Source of the DNA: Baekduia alba
GTDB lineage: Bacteria; Actinomycetota; Thermoleophilia; Solirubrobacterales; Solirubrobacteraceae
Assembly: GCF_028416635.1 (NCBI RefSeq)
Contig: NZ_CP114013.1
Span: forward strand, 4,092,001 to 4,156,000
Length of the DNA: 64,000 nucleotides
Reading direction: 5' to 3'
Shown here: positions 8,626 to 16,827 of the stretch, one piece after another
How positions within the stretch are numbered: position 1 is the stretch's first letter
How the letters are laid out: each line of letters opens with the position of its first letter
Position numbers and translations under genes: made by a program
Notes under the pieces: generated by a model
Database searches by the model: none
Seen by the model: only the letters and a program-made list of their open reading frames with translations
Told to the model about the DNA's origin: nothing

Positions 8626-9065
8626 CAGGCGGCCGCCCGGTTCAGGAGCAGGGTGTTGTCGAAGGTCATGACTTCCTCTTCGCGCTGGTTGACGACGGAG
8701 TAGTGCAGCCGGCAGACGTCGCGCTCGCCGCGGGCGGCGGGGCGCAGCTCGGCGACGCGGACGCGCGCGCGGATCGTGTCGCCGAACCGGACCGGCGCGC
8801 TGGCGCGCACGCCGTCGAGGCCGAGCCAGGCGACGACGTTGCCCGTGAACACCCCGCACTGCGTGACGAGGCCGAGCGCGAGCGCGAGCGTCAGCGGACC
8901 GTGCGCCACGCGCTCGCCGAAGGCCGACTGGGCCGCCGCCTCGGCGTCGGTGTGCAGGGCGACCCAGTCGCCGGTGAGCCCCGCCCAGCTGACCACATGG
9001 GTCTCGGTGACGGTGAGCGCGGCGCTCTCGAACTCTTGATCAATGACGAATGTCCACGGAGGCAC
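8625..9065 (-). CDS. MaoC-like dehydratase (hot-dog fold)
   Basis: About 146 residues with the hot-dog hydratase signature: DWVALHTDAEAAAQSAFGERVAHGPLTLALALG, where the Asp/His of the hydratase-2 motif and the HGPLT turn are clear. MaoC-like proteins hydrate enoyl-CoAs (R-specific) or dehydrate hydroxyacyl-CoAs. GTG at 9065 gives the conventional N-terminus; TTG at 9086 would place the start inside the operator at 9083-9098. The gene lies between acyl-CoA ligase and carboxylase beta, and its own operator suggests an internal regulated promoter. It may act on the unsaturated product of the carboxylase. Confidence 0.85.
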   Translation of the reverse strand: MPPWTFVIDQEFESAALTVTETHVVSWAGLTGDWVALHTDAEAAAQSAFGERVAHGPLTLALALGLVTQCGVFTGNVVAWLGLDGVRASAPVRFGDTIRARVRVAELRPAARGERDVCRLHYSVVNQREEEVMTFDNTLLLNRAAA

Positions 9066-9082
9066 CGAACGGACTTTGACGA

Positions 9083-9098
9083 ACAAGCGTTAGCTTGT
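9083..9098. promoter_or_regulatory. Island operator 2 (MaoC-carboxylase-OYE)
   Basis: ACAAGCGTTAGCTTGT, with two exact 6-bp inverted halves (ACAAGC/GCTTGT). It lies immediately upstream of the MaoC start and touches the stop codon of the acyl-CoA ligase gene, so the downstream three genes probably have their own controlled promoter inside the operon. Confidence 0.75.
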
Positions 9099-10618
9099 CA
9101 AGCGAAGAGCTGACGCTCCGCCAGGTCGCGCTTGAGGACCTTGCCGGTCTGGCTGATCGGCATGTCGTCGAGGCCCACCAGGACCATGCGCTTGGGCACC
9201 TTGTAGCCGGCCAGCTGGGCGCGGCAGTGCTCGCGCAGCGCGTCGATCGTGACGTCGGCGCCGGGCTTGACGGCGACCACCGCGCAGACCTCCTCGTCCC
9301 AGGCGGTGCTGGGCACGCCGAGCACCGCGGCCTCGGCCACGGCGGGATGGGTGTAGAGCACGTGCTCGACCTCCGCGCTGTGCACGTTCTCCCCGCCGGT
9401 CTTGATCATGTCCTTGGTTCGGTCGCGGAAGAACAGGTAGCCCTCCGCGTCGCGCGCCGCGACGTCACCGGTGCGCAGCCAGCCGTCGGACAGGACATCG
9501 GCCGTGGCGTCGGGGTCCTCGAAGTAGCCGAGCATCACGTTGGGGCCCTTGACGTGGATCTCCCCCGGCTCCCCGGCCGGCGACGGCGTCCCGTCGGGCT
9601 CGCGGACCTCGACCGAGCAGAGCAGGAACTCGCGCCCGATCGAGCCGTCGAGCTCGGGCCGGAACATGTCCTCCGGGCGCAGGCGGGTGACGATCGGCCC
9701 CGCCTCGGTGAGGCCGTACTGGTAGTAGAGGGAGACGCCGGGCACCGCGGCCGCGACCGCCCGTTTGTCCTCCATCAGGAACGCCGCGCCGCCGACGTAG
9801 ATCCGCCGCAGGCGCGTGCTCGCGCAGTCCTCGAGCGCCCCGGCGTGCAGCATCCGCCGCACCATGTTGGGCACCAGGAACCCGTTGGTCACGCCGGTGT
9901 CGGCGATGGTGCGCGCCACCTCGCGCTCGTCGAAGGACCGCACCAGCACCGCCGAGGCGCCCAGGACCATGTGCGGCATGAACCAGCACAGCAGCGAGGC
10001 GGAGTGGAACATCGGCGCGATGCACAGCGTCCGGTCGTCGTCGCGCATGTCGGTGTCGACGATCTCGTTGAACGCATTGGCCATCACGTTGGCGTGCGAG
10101 AGCAGCACGCCCTTCGGGAACCCCGTCGTCCCGCCCGTGTAGAGCATCACCGCGGGGGCGCTCGGGTCGACCGCGAGCGCCGGCGGTCCCGCGCCGGCGA
10201 CCAGCAGCGACGCGTAGTCGCTGCGCTCGTCGACCACCGCGAACGTCGGGCCGACGTCGCCGGTGGCCAGCGCCGCGTCGAGGTCGGCGCGATGGTGGCC
10301 GTCGACCAGCACGACCGCCGGCCGCGACTGGTTGAGCGCGAAGACGAGCTCGGGAGTGGCCCAGCGCCAGTTGTACATGACGGCGATCGCGCCGATCGCC
10401 GCGGCGGCCATCACGCACTCCGCCCCGAAGGCGCCGTTCTGGGCCAGGACGCCGACCCGGTCGCCCGCCCCGACGCCCTCGCGACGCAGCCCTTCCGCCA
10501 GCCCCCAGGCACGGGTGGCGAGCTCGCGGTGCGTGCGGCTGGTCGTCTCATCGATGATCGCCACGCGATCGGCATGGCGCCGAGCGTTGCGTTCCAGCAC
10601 CTCTCCAAGCGTGAGCAC
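9098..10618 (-). CDS. Acyl-CoA synthetase (AMP-forming)
   Basis: 506-residue ANL-superfamily ligase. Seen: P-loop-like VMLYTGGTTGFPKGVLLSH (A3), YYQYGLTEAG (A5), GWLRTGDVA (A7), FRDRTKDMIKTGGENVHS (A8 hinge) and QTGKVLKRDL with the catalytic Lys near the C-terminus (A10). It activates a carboxylic acid to its acyl-CoA and is the likely entry step of the pathway. I chose GTG 10618, giving an N-terminus VLTLGEVLERNARRHADRVA typical of the family. It is transcribed away from the carboxylase alpha gene across a shared 60-bp promoter containing an island operator. Confidence 0.92.
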   Translation of the reverse strand: MLTLGEVLERNARRHADRVAIIDETTSRTHRELATRAWGLAEGLRREGVGAGDRVGVLAQNGAFGAECVMAAAAIGAIAVMYNWRWATPELVFALNQSRPAVVLVDGHHRADLDAALATGDVGPTFAVVDERSDYASLLVAGAGPPALAVDPSAPAVMLYTGGTTGFPKGVLLSHANVMANAFNEIVDTDMRDDDRTLCIAPMFHSASLLCWFMPHMVLGASAVLVRSFDEREVARTIADTGVTNGFLVPNMVRRMLHAGALEDCASTRLRRIYVGGAAFLMEDKRAVAAAVPGVSLYYQYGLTEAGPIVTRLRPEDMFRPELDGSIGREFLLCSVEVREPDGTPSPAGEPGEIHVKGPNVMLGYFEDPDATADVLSDGWLRTGDVAARDAEGYLFFRDRTKDMIKTGGENVHSAEVEHVLYTHPAVAEAAVLGVPSTAWDEEVCAVVAVKPGADVTIDALREHCRAQLAGYKVPKRMVLVGLDDMPISQTGKVLKRDLAERQLFA

Positions 10619-10661
10619 AGCCGCATTCTCCCGGGTTCGTGGTTTCGTGTATCGTAAACGA

Positions 10662-10677
10662 ACAAGCACTCGTTCGT
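10662..10677. promoter_or_regulatory. Island operator 3 (acyl-CoA ligase / carboxylase alpha)
   Basis: ACAAGCACTCGTTCGT, a slightly degenerate copy of the island palindrome with the conserved ACGA flank on its left and further inverted symmetry at the edges (AACGA.../...TCGTT). It ends one base before the ATG of the carboxylase alpha gene, leaving no room for a ribosome binding site, and lies 44 bp from the ligase start. Confidence 0.72.
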
Positions 10678-10678
10678 T

Positions 10679-12493
10679 ATGAAGACCATTCTGATCGCCA
10701 ACCGCGGCGAGATCGCCGTCCGCATCGCCCGCACCTGCCGGGACCTCGGACTGCGCGCCATCGCCCTTCACTCCGACCTCGACGCCGGTGCGCTGCACGT
10801 GCGCGTCGCCGACGACGCCGTCCACCTTCCCGGCGCGTCGGCGGCCGAGACCTACCTCGACGTCGAGGCGGTCATCACGGCCGCGCGCGCCGCGGGCGCC
10901 GACGCCGTCCACCCCGGCTACGGCTTCCTCGCCGAGCACGCGGGCTTCGCGCGCGCCGTGCAGGACGCCGGGCTGACCTGGATCGGCCCGCCGCCCGAGG
11001 CGATCGCCGCGATGGGCGACAAGGTCAGCGCGCGGCGCGCCGCCACGGCCGCCGGCGTCGCGGTCGTCCCGGGGACGACCGCTCCGCTCACCGGCCACGA
11101 CGAGGTCGTCGCCTTCGGCGACGAGCACGGCTGGCCGGTCGCGGTCAAGGCCTCGGCCGGCGGCGGCGGACGCGGCATGCGCGTGATCGAGCGCGCCGCG
11201 GACGCCGCGCGGCTCGTCGCGGCCGCGGCGCGCGAGGCCGCGGCCGCCTTCGGCGACGACCGCCTGTACATCGAACGCTACCTGCTCGCACCGCGCCATC
11301 TCGAGGTCCAGCTGCTCGCCGACGCCCACGGCACCTGCGTCGCCGTCGGCGACCGTGACTGCTCGATCCAGCGCCGGCACCAGAAGCTCGTCGAGGAGGC
11401 GCCCGCCCCCGGCCTGGCCCCGGACGTGCGAGCTGCGATGGCCGAGGCCGCCGTGGCCGTCGCCCAGGCGGTCGGCTACGTCGGCGCGGGCACCGTCGAG
11501 CTCCTCTACGAGGACGGCCGCTTCTACTTCCTGGAGATGAACACCCGGCTGCAGGTCGAGCACACGGTCACCGAGGCCGTGTCCGGCCTGGACCTCGTCG
11601 CCGAGCAGCTGCGCGTCGCCACCGGCGAGCCGCTCGCCGCGCACGTGCACGACAGCGCTCCGCGCGGCCACGCGATCGAGCTGCGCCTCAACGCCGAGGA
11701 GCCCGCCGGCGGGCGCTTCCTGCCCGCGCCGGGGCCGATCCGCCGGCTCACGCTCCCCCACGGCCCGGGCATCCGCGTCGACACCGGCTACGAGGCTGGC
11801 GACGTCGTGAGCGACCGCTACGACAACCTCATCGCCAAGCTCGTCGTCTGGGCTCCGGACCGCGCCTCCGCGCTGCGACGCGCCCGCCGCGCGCTCGACG
11901 AGCTGGTCGTCGAGGGCGTGCCGACGACGGCGCCCGCGCTGGCCGCCGTCCTCGCCCATCCGGACTTCGAGGCCGTCGCCCACGCGACGCCGTGGCTGGA
12001 GCAGCACGCCGAGATCGTCCCGGCGGCGCCGCCGCGCGTCGCCGAGCCCGAACCCGAGCCCGAGCCCGCGGCGCGCGCGCCGGGCCGCGACGTGGTGACG
12101 GTCAACGGTCGCGACTATTGGGTGCCCTCGGCCGAGGCTCCCGCCGCCGACGCCGGCCCGACCGCCGTGACCGCGCCGCCGGCCTTCGCGCCGCGCCGCG
12201 CCGCCGGCGCCGCCCCCAGCGACGGCGCCCCCGCCCTCGCCGTCGCGTCCCCCGGCGCCGCCTCGTCCACGGTCACCGCCGGCGCGGTCACGGCGCCGAT
12301 GCAGGGCCGGATCCTGCTCCTGCACGCGACCGTCGGTGAGACGGTCCGTCGCGGGGATGTGCTGTGCGTCATCGAGGCGATGAAGATGGAACAGGAGATC
12401 ACGGCCGAGCACGACGGCACCGTCGCGGAGGTGCGCGTCGCCGAGGGCGACGGCGTCGGCCCCGGCGACGTGCTCGTGGTGGTGGCCGCATGA
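10679..12493 (+). CDS. Acyl-CoA carboxylase alpha subunit (biotin carboxylase + BCCP)
   Basis: 604 residues. The biotin carboxylase part (1 to about 445) shows the canonical start KTILIANRGEIAVRIAR, HPGYGFLAEH, the Gly-rich ATP loop KASAGGGGRGM, and EMNTRLQVEHTVTEAVSG at the active site. A Pro/Ala linker follows, then a biotinyl domain with EAMKMEQEI and the biotinylated Lys at about 569. It carboxylates biotin with ATP and bicarbonate for the beta subunit at 7048-8625. The start is unambiguous by homology, yet sits directly against the operator, so the mRNA may be leaderless. The stop overlaps the next gene. Confidence 0.93.
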   Translation: MKTILIANRGEIAVRIARTCRDLGLRAIALHSDLDAGALHVRVADDAVHLPGASAAETYLDVEAVITAARAAGADAVHPGYGFLAEHAGFARAVQDAGLTWIGPPPEAIAAMGDKVSARRAATAAGVAVVPGTTAPLTGHDEVVAFGDEHGWPVAVKASAGGGGRGMRVIERAADAARLVAAAAREAAAAFGDDRLYIERYLLAPRHLEVQLLADAHGTCVAVGDRDCSIQRRHQKLVEEAPAPGLAPDVRAAMAEAAVAVAQAVGYVGAGTVELLYEDGRFYFLEMNTRLQVEHTVTEAVSGLDLVAEQLRVATGEPLAAHVHDSAPRGHAIELRLNAEEPAGGRFLPAPGPIRRLTLPHGPGIRVDTGYEAGDVVSDRYDNLIAKLVVWAPDRASALRRARRALDELVVEGVPTTAPALAAVLAHPDFEAVAHATPWLEQHAEIVPAAPPRVAEPEPEPEPAARAPGRDVVTVNGRDYWVPSAEAPAADAGPTAVTAPPAFAPRRAAGAAPSDGAPALAVASPGAASSTVTAGAVTAPMQGRILLLHATVGETVRRGDVLCVIEAMKMEQEITAEHDGTVAEVRVAEGDGVGPGDVLVVVAA

Positions 12494-13254
12494 GCGACGG
12501 GCTGAGCGTCCTGCACGCCGACGGCGGCGTCGTCGAGCTCGTGCTCGACCGCCCCGACACGCGCAACGCGCTGAGCTACGAGCTCGCCGCGCGCCTCGTC
12601 GAGGAGCTGCGCCGCGCCGCGGAGGACCCCGACACGCGCGTCGTCCTCCTGCGCGGCAACGGCAAGTCGTTCTGCTCCGGCGGAGACCTGCAGGAGTTCC
12701 GCACCAGCTTGGACGACTCGGCGGCGGTCTACCACGACAGCGGCCGCGTCTGGGCCGAGCTGGTCCGCACGCTCGTCACGCTCCCGCTGCCGACGATCGT
12801 CGCCGCCCACGGCCACGCGCTGGCCGGCGGCTGCGCGATCGTCGCCGCCGCCGACGTCGCCCTGCTCGCCGAGGGCACCGCGCTCGGCATGTCGGAGATC
12901 CGGATCGGCCTCTTCCCGGCGATCGTCTACGGCACGCTCGCGCGCGCCGTCGGCCACCGCGCCGCGCGCGAGCTCGCGCTGACCGGCCGGCGCGTCGACG
13001 CCGGCGAGGCGGTCGCGCTCGGCCTCGCCCACCGCCTCGTCGCCGCCGACGACCTGCTCGCGCAGGCCCGCGCGCTGGCGACCGACCTCGCCGGCCTCGG
13101 CCGCGACCCGCTGCGCCTCGGCAAGGAGCTCATGAACGAGGCCGAGCGCCTCGACGTCGACGGCGCGACCCAGCTCGGGCGCGCCATGCGCGGCGCCTTC
13201 ATGACGTCGGCGGACTTCCGCGCCGGCGTCGCGCAGTTCCTCGAGCGCACCTGA
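12490..13254 (+). CDS. Enoyl-CoA hydratase/isomerase family protein
   Basis: 254-residue crotonase-fold protein: LDRPDTRNALS near the N-terminus, GNGKSFCSGGDLQEF (first oxyanion-hole strand) and HALAGGCAIVAAADVALLAE (second), then SEIRIGLFPAI. Crotonases of carboxylase clusters hydrate methylglutaconyl- or isohexenylglutaconyl-CoA, which would fit here. Position 118 or so shows ALAGGC, and an acidic residue occurs in MSEIRIG, where the general-base Glu is expected. It overlaps the carboxylase alpha gene by four bases. Its stop codon directly abuts the convergent permease stop (TGATCA). Confidence 0.88.
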   Translation: MSDGLSVLHADGGVVELVLDRPDTRNALSYELAARLVEELRRAAEDPDTRVVLLRGNGKSFCSGGDLQEFRTSLDDSAAVYHDSGRVWAELVRTLVTLPLPTIVAAHGHALAGGCAIVAAADVALLAEGTALGMSEIRIGLFPAIVYGTLARAVGHRAARELALTGRRVDAGEAVALGLAHRLVAADDLLAQARALATDLAGLGRDPLRLGKELMNEAERLDVDGATQLGRAMRGAFMTSADFRAGVAQFLERT

Positions 13255-14214
13255 TCAGGACGCGGCGGCCGCCGGCGCGCGACGCCGGCGGACCAGCCGC
13301 TGCGGCCGCAGGCCCGGGGCGCCGACGGCCACGCCGATCACGGCGGCCTGGACCAGCAGCTGCAGGGCCGTCGGCGCGCCGAGACCGAGGATCAGCTGCG
13401 TCAGCTGGCTGAGGAACAGCGCGCCGCCGACACTCCCGATCACGCTCGCCTTCCCGCGCCCGAGCGCGGTGCCCCCGACCACGACCGCCGCGATCGGGGC
13501 CAGCAGGTAGGCGTCGCCGCTCGTGATGCTCGGCGACTGCACGTAGCCCGTGAGCAGGATCGCGCCCGCCGCGTAGCAGAGCGCCGCGGCGACGTAGCCG
13601 GTCAGCACGAAGCGCCCGACGGGGATCCCCGACGCCAGCGCCGTGCGCGGCGCGGCGCCGCACGCGACGAAGCGCCGACCCGCGATCGTCTGGGCCAGCA
13701 GCACGCGGGCGACGAGCGCGAACGCCGCCGCGACGAGCACCGTGTTGGAGATCCCCATGGTCTTGGCCAGCGCGAAGTCGCTGAGCGCGTGCGGCGCCCC
13801 GGTCGGGACGCCGCCGGAGTAGGAGCGCACGATGCCCGCCAGCAGCGCGTTGACCGCCAGCGTCGCGACGATCGGCGAGACGCGCAGGCGCGTCACCACC
13901 AGCCCGGTGAACAGGCCCGCGAGCGCGGCCGCGGCGAGCGCGAGGGCGATGCCGCCGACCAGCCGGCCGTCGTGACCGGCCGGGAAGCGCGTCACGACCA
14001 CCGCCGCCATCGACATGACGCCGGGCACCGACAGGTCGATCCCGCCCTGCTGGACGACGAGCGTCTGGCCGATGGCGACGATCGCGAGCACGGCGGCGAA
14101 CGGGAGCATCGACGAGATCGACGAGCCGCGCAGCGTGCCCGGCGCGAGCACCGCGCTCAGCACGAGCAGGCCGGCGAGGCCCAGCCAGACCCCGGCTCCA
14201 CGCGGAACGGTCAT
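13255..14214 (-). CDS. Ribose-type ABC transporter permease (system 1)
   Basis: 319 residues and 8-10 hydrophobic segments, BPD_transp_2/RbsC family: AIVAIGQTLVVQQGGIDLSVPGVMSM near the N-terminus is the hallmark GIDLSVG-like block, and GDAYLLAPIAAVVVGGTALGRG near residue 240 is the second family signature. It partners with the fused ATPase-permease encoded just upstream (4-bp ATGA overlap), so this importer would have one fused and one free permease subunit. It forms the 3' end of the operon starting with acyl-CoA dehydrogenase. Confidence 0.9.
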   Translation of the reverse strand: MTVPRGAGVWLGLAGLLVLSAVLAPGTLRGSSISSMLPFAAVLAIVAIGQTLVVQQGGIDLSVPGVMSMAAVVVTRFPAGHDGRLVGGIALALAAAALAGLFTGLVVTRLRVSPIVATLAVNALLAGIVRSYSGGVPTGAPHALSDFALAKTMGISNTVLVAAAFALVARVLLAQTIAGRRFVACGAAPRTALASGIPVGRFVLTGYVAAALCYAAGAILLTGYVQSPSITSGDAYLLAPIAAVVVGGTALGRGKASVIGSVGGALFLSQLTQLILGLGAPTALQLLVQAAVIGVAVGAPGLRPQRLVRRRRAPAAAAS

Positions 14215-16754
14215 GCCTGCTCACCCCGCGCCAGCGAGTAGCAGCCGGCGGCGAGCACGGTCAGCCCGCCGAGCAGGTACAGCTGCCAGGCGTCGTCAAG
14301 CCGCACGAACACCGCGACGGTGTTGATCTGGACGACGAGCAGCGCGCCGGCCAGCGCCCCGAGGAACGAGCCGCGTCCGCCGAAGATGCTCGCGCCGCCG
14401 AGCACGACCGCGGCGATGCTCGCGAAGGTGTAGGACGTGCCGGCGTTCGGGTCGCCCGAGCCGACCTGACCCATCAGCATCAGCGCGCCGCAGAGCGTCA
14501 GCAGCGCGCACCCGCCGTAGACCCCGAGCAGGACGCGCCCGGTGCGGATCCCGACGCGTGCGGCCGCGCCGCGGTCCGAGCCGACGGCCCGGACCTGCCA
14601 GCCCCAGCGTCGTCGTCGCAGCGCGCGCTCGAGCGCGAGGCCGACCGCCGCGGCGACGATCGCCGCGATCGGGATCGGCCCGACGGTGGCGTCGACGGTG
14701 TCGGCGAGCGACGTCGAGATCGTCCCGCCGGGCTCCGGGCGCAGGAGCAGCGACACGCCCTGCAGCGCCATGTAGGACACGAGCGTGGCGATCATCGGGT
14801 CGATGCGCGCGACCACGATCAGGGCACAGTTGACGGCGCCGACGAGGACGGCGACGCCGACGAGCACGGCGATGCCGATCCAGAGCCCGAGGCTCGTGCG
14901 GTCCTCCGACAGCTCGAACGACGCGACCACGACCAGCAGGCCGGTGAGCGGACCGACCGACAGGTCGATGCCGGCGGTGAGCATCACGAGCTGCTGGCCG
15001 AGCGCGACGAACGCGAGCGCCGCGAAGAGCGTCAGCACCGACGTGACGTTCGTGGCCGACAGGTAGCTCGCGTCGACCGAGATCGCCCACAGGGCCAGGG
15101 CGAGGATCGCGACGACGAGGACCGCGGCGGGCGCGCGATCGGAGCGCAGCAGCCGCCGCAGGCGGACGGCGGCTCCGGGGCTGCGGTCGCCATGGCCGGC
15201 GTCGCGCCGCGCGGCGGTCGAGGTCAGCACCGCGTGCGTGATCGCCGCCTCGCGCACGTCGTCCCCGGCGAGCTCCGCGATCACCCGCCCGCGCGAGACC
15301 ACGAGCACGCGATCGCACAGGCCCTCGAGCTCCGCGTTGTCGGAGCTCGCCAGAAGGACGCACGCGCCGCCGTCGGCGCTCGCGCGCAGGATGTCGTAGA
15401 TCTCGGCCCGCGCGCCGACGTCGACGCCCTGGCTGGGCTCGTCGGCGAGCAGGATCGCGGGGTCGGTCGGCAGCGCGCGGGCGAGCACGGTCTTCTGCTG
15501 GTTGCCTCCCGACAGCGTGTCGATGCCGGCCTCGAGCCCGGGTGTCTTGATCCCGAAGGCGGCGCGCAGCTGCCCGGCGGCGGCCCGTTCGGCGTCGGCG
15601 CGCACGAACCCGGCGCGCGCGACGCTCCGCAGGCCCCGGACCATCAGGTTCTCGCGCACCGACAGCGCCGGGAAGACGCCTTCGGCGTGCCGGTCGGCGG
15701 GCACGTAGACGATGCCCGCTCGCTCGGCCGCGGCCGAGGTGCGCAGGCGCGTCGCGCGGCCGTCGACCCGGATCTCGCCGTCGGTCGGCGTGAGCCCGGC
15801 GACGGTCCGCAGCAGCTCGCGCTGGCCCTGGCCGACGATCCCCGCCAGGCCGACGATCTCGCCGGCTCCGACGGCGAGCGTGGCGCCGTCGAGGCCCGCG
15901 CCGCGCAGCTCGCGCAGCTCCAGGCGCGGGACGCCGAGCACCCCGGCGGCCGCCTTGGGCGGGAAGCGCGACGCGAGCTCGCGGCCCACGATCAGCGCCA
16001 CGACCTCGTCCTCGGAGACCGCGGCGGCGTCGAGCGTGCTGCGCACCGCGCCATCGCGCAGGACCGTGATGCGATCAGCGATCTCGCGCACCTCCGGGAT
16101 GCGGTGCGAGATGTAGATGACGGCCCCGCCGGCGGCGGTGAGCGCGCGCACGGCGGCGAAGAGCCGCTCGACGTCCTCGGCGAGCAGGTGCTCGGTCGGC
16201 TCGTCGAGCACGAGCACGCGTGGCTGCCCGGCCAGGGCGCGCGCGATCTCGACGATGAAGCGCTCGTCGGGCGCCAGGTCGCGCACGAACGAGCGCGGAT
16301 CCAGCGCGGTCGGCGCGCGCCACGGCGCGAGCAGCGCGGCCACGCCGGCGACGCCGTCGGCGTCGGCCGCAACGCGCAGCTGCGGCGGCAGCGTCAGCAG
16401 CGCGTTCTCGGCCACCGTGAGGTCCCGCACGAGCGCGGGCTCCTGGTAGACGATCGCCAACCCCAGCGCCCGGATCGTCTCGGGGTCGGCGCCTTCGACG
16501 CGGATCCCGCCGAGCTCGATCGTCCCCGCGTCGCAGGCCAGCACACCGGCCGCGACGGCCATCAGCGTGGACTTCCCGGCGCCGTTCTCGCCGACGATCG
16601 CGTGGACCTCCCCCGCCCGCACGTCGAGCGTGACGCCCTTCAGCGCGTGCACGCCCGGGAAGCGCTTGTCCACGCCGTGGATCGCGAGCGCGCGCTCCCC
16701 AGGCGGTGCGGTCGCGGTCGCCGTTGGCTGCTGCTGGTCAGCGTCGATGATCAT
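14211..16754 (-). CDS. Fused ABC importer: two ATPase domains plus permease (system 1)
   Basis: 847 residues with three parts. NBD1 (about 22-255) has Walker A VGENGAGKST (55-63) and Walker B VLVLDEPTEHL, but in place of the LSGGQ-type signature reads LAPDERFIVEIARAL. NBD2 (about 260-500) has a degenerate Walker A (GIVGQGQREL) with a canonical LSGGNQQKTVLARAL signature. From about 530 a RbsC-like permease follows (ALGQQLVMLTAGIDLSVGPL and GGASIFGGRGSF). In RbsABC-type systems these are normally separate proteins. Starts at ATG 16754 or 16784; the latter lies in the hairpin at 16771-16799. Presumed substrate binder: 22107-23264. Confidence 0.9.
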   Translation of the reverse strand: MIIDADQQQPTATATAPPGERALAIHGVDKRFPGVHALKGVTLDVRAGEVHAIVGENGAGKSTLMAVAAGVLACDAGTIELGGIRVEGADPETIRALGLAIVYQEPALVRDLTVAENALLTLPPQLRVAADADGVAGVAALLAPWRAPTALDPRSFVRDLAPDERFIVEIARALAGQPRVLVLDEPTEHLLAEDVERLFAAVRALTAAGGAVIYISHRIPEVREIADRITVLRDGAVRSTLDAAAVSEDEVVALIVGRELASRFPPKAAAGVLGVPRLELRELRGAGLDGATLAVGAGEIVGLAGIVGQGQRELLRTVAGLTPTDGEIRVDGRATRLRTSAAAERAGIVYVPADRHAEGVFPALSVRENLMVRGLRSVARAGFVRADAERAAAGQLRAAFGIKTPGLEAGIDTLSGGNQQKTVLARALPTDPAILLADEPSQGVDVGARAEIYDILRASADGGACVLLASSDNAELEGLCDRVLVVSRGRVIAELAGDDVREAAITHAVLTSTAARRDAGHGDRSPGAAVRLRRLLRSDRAPAAVLVVAILALALWAISVDASYLSATNVTSVLTLFAALAFVALGQQLVMLTAGIDLSVGPLTGLLVVVASFELSEDRTSLGLWIGIAVLVGVAVLVGAVNCALIVVARIDPMIATLVSYMALQGVSLLLRPEPGGTISTSLADTVDATVGPIPIAAIVAAAVGLALERALRRRRWGWQVRAVGSDRGAAARVGIRTGRVLLGVYGGCALLTLCGALMLMGQVGSGDPNAGTSYTFASIAAVVLGGASIFGGRGSFLGALAGALLVVQINTVAVFVRLDDAWQLYLLGGLTVLAAGCYSLARGEQA

Positions 16755-16770
16755 GTTCACGCAGGGGTCG

Positions 16771-16799
16771 TCCGGGCCCTCCATGACGGAGGGCCCGGA
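16771..16799 (-). terminator. Strong hairpin between aldehyde dehydrogenase and ABC genes
   Basis: A perfect 12-bp inverted repeat, TCCGGGCCCTCC, with a 5-nt ATGAC loop. It follows the aldehyde dehydrogenase stop by 28 bp and precedes the ABC fusion start by 17 bp on the same strand. No T-run follows. It could be a partial terminator or an mRNA-processing/stability element setting enzyme-to-transporter ratios. Confidence 0.7.
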
Positions 16800-16827
16800 A
16801 CGGTGGACGGGACGGCGAGGCGGGGAC

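Noticed and set aside
6484-8703. A 739-codon plus-strand frame over the OYE and carboxylase beta genes
   Set aside because: Antisense shadow; Asp/His/Arg-rich composition and no domains, whereas the minus strand encodes conserved enzymes.
10619-12412. A long upstream extension of the acyl-CoA ligase frame giving a 1,104-residue protein
   Set aside because: The extension lies antisense to the carboxylase alpha gene. The ligase N-terminus is recognisable at GTG 10618, and a regulated promoter lies between the two genes.
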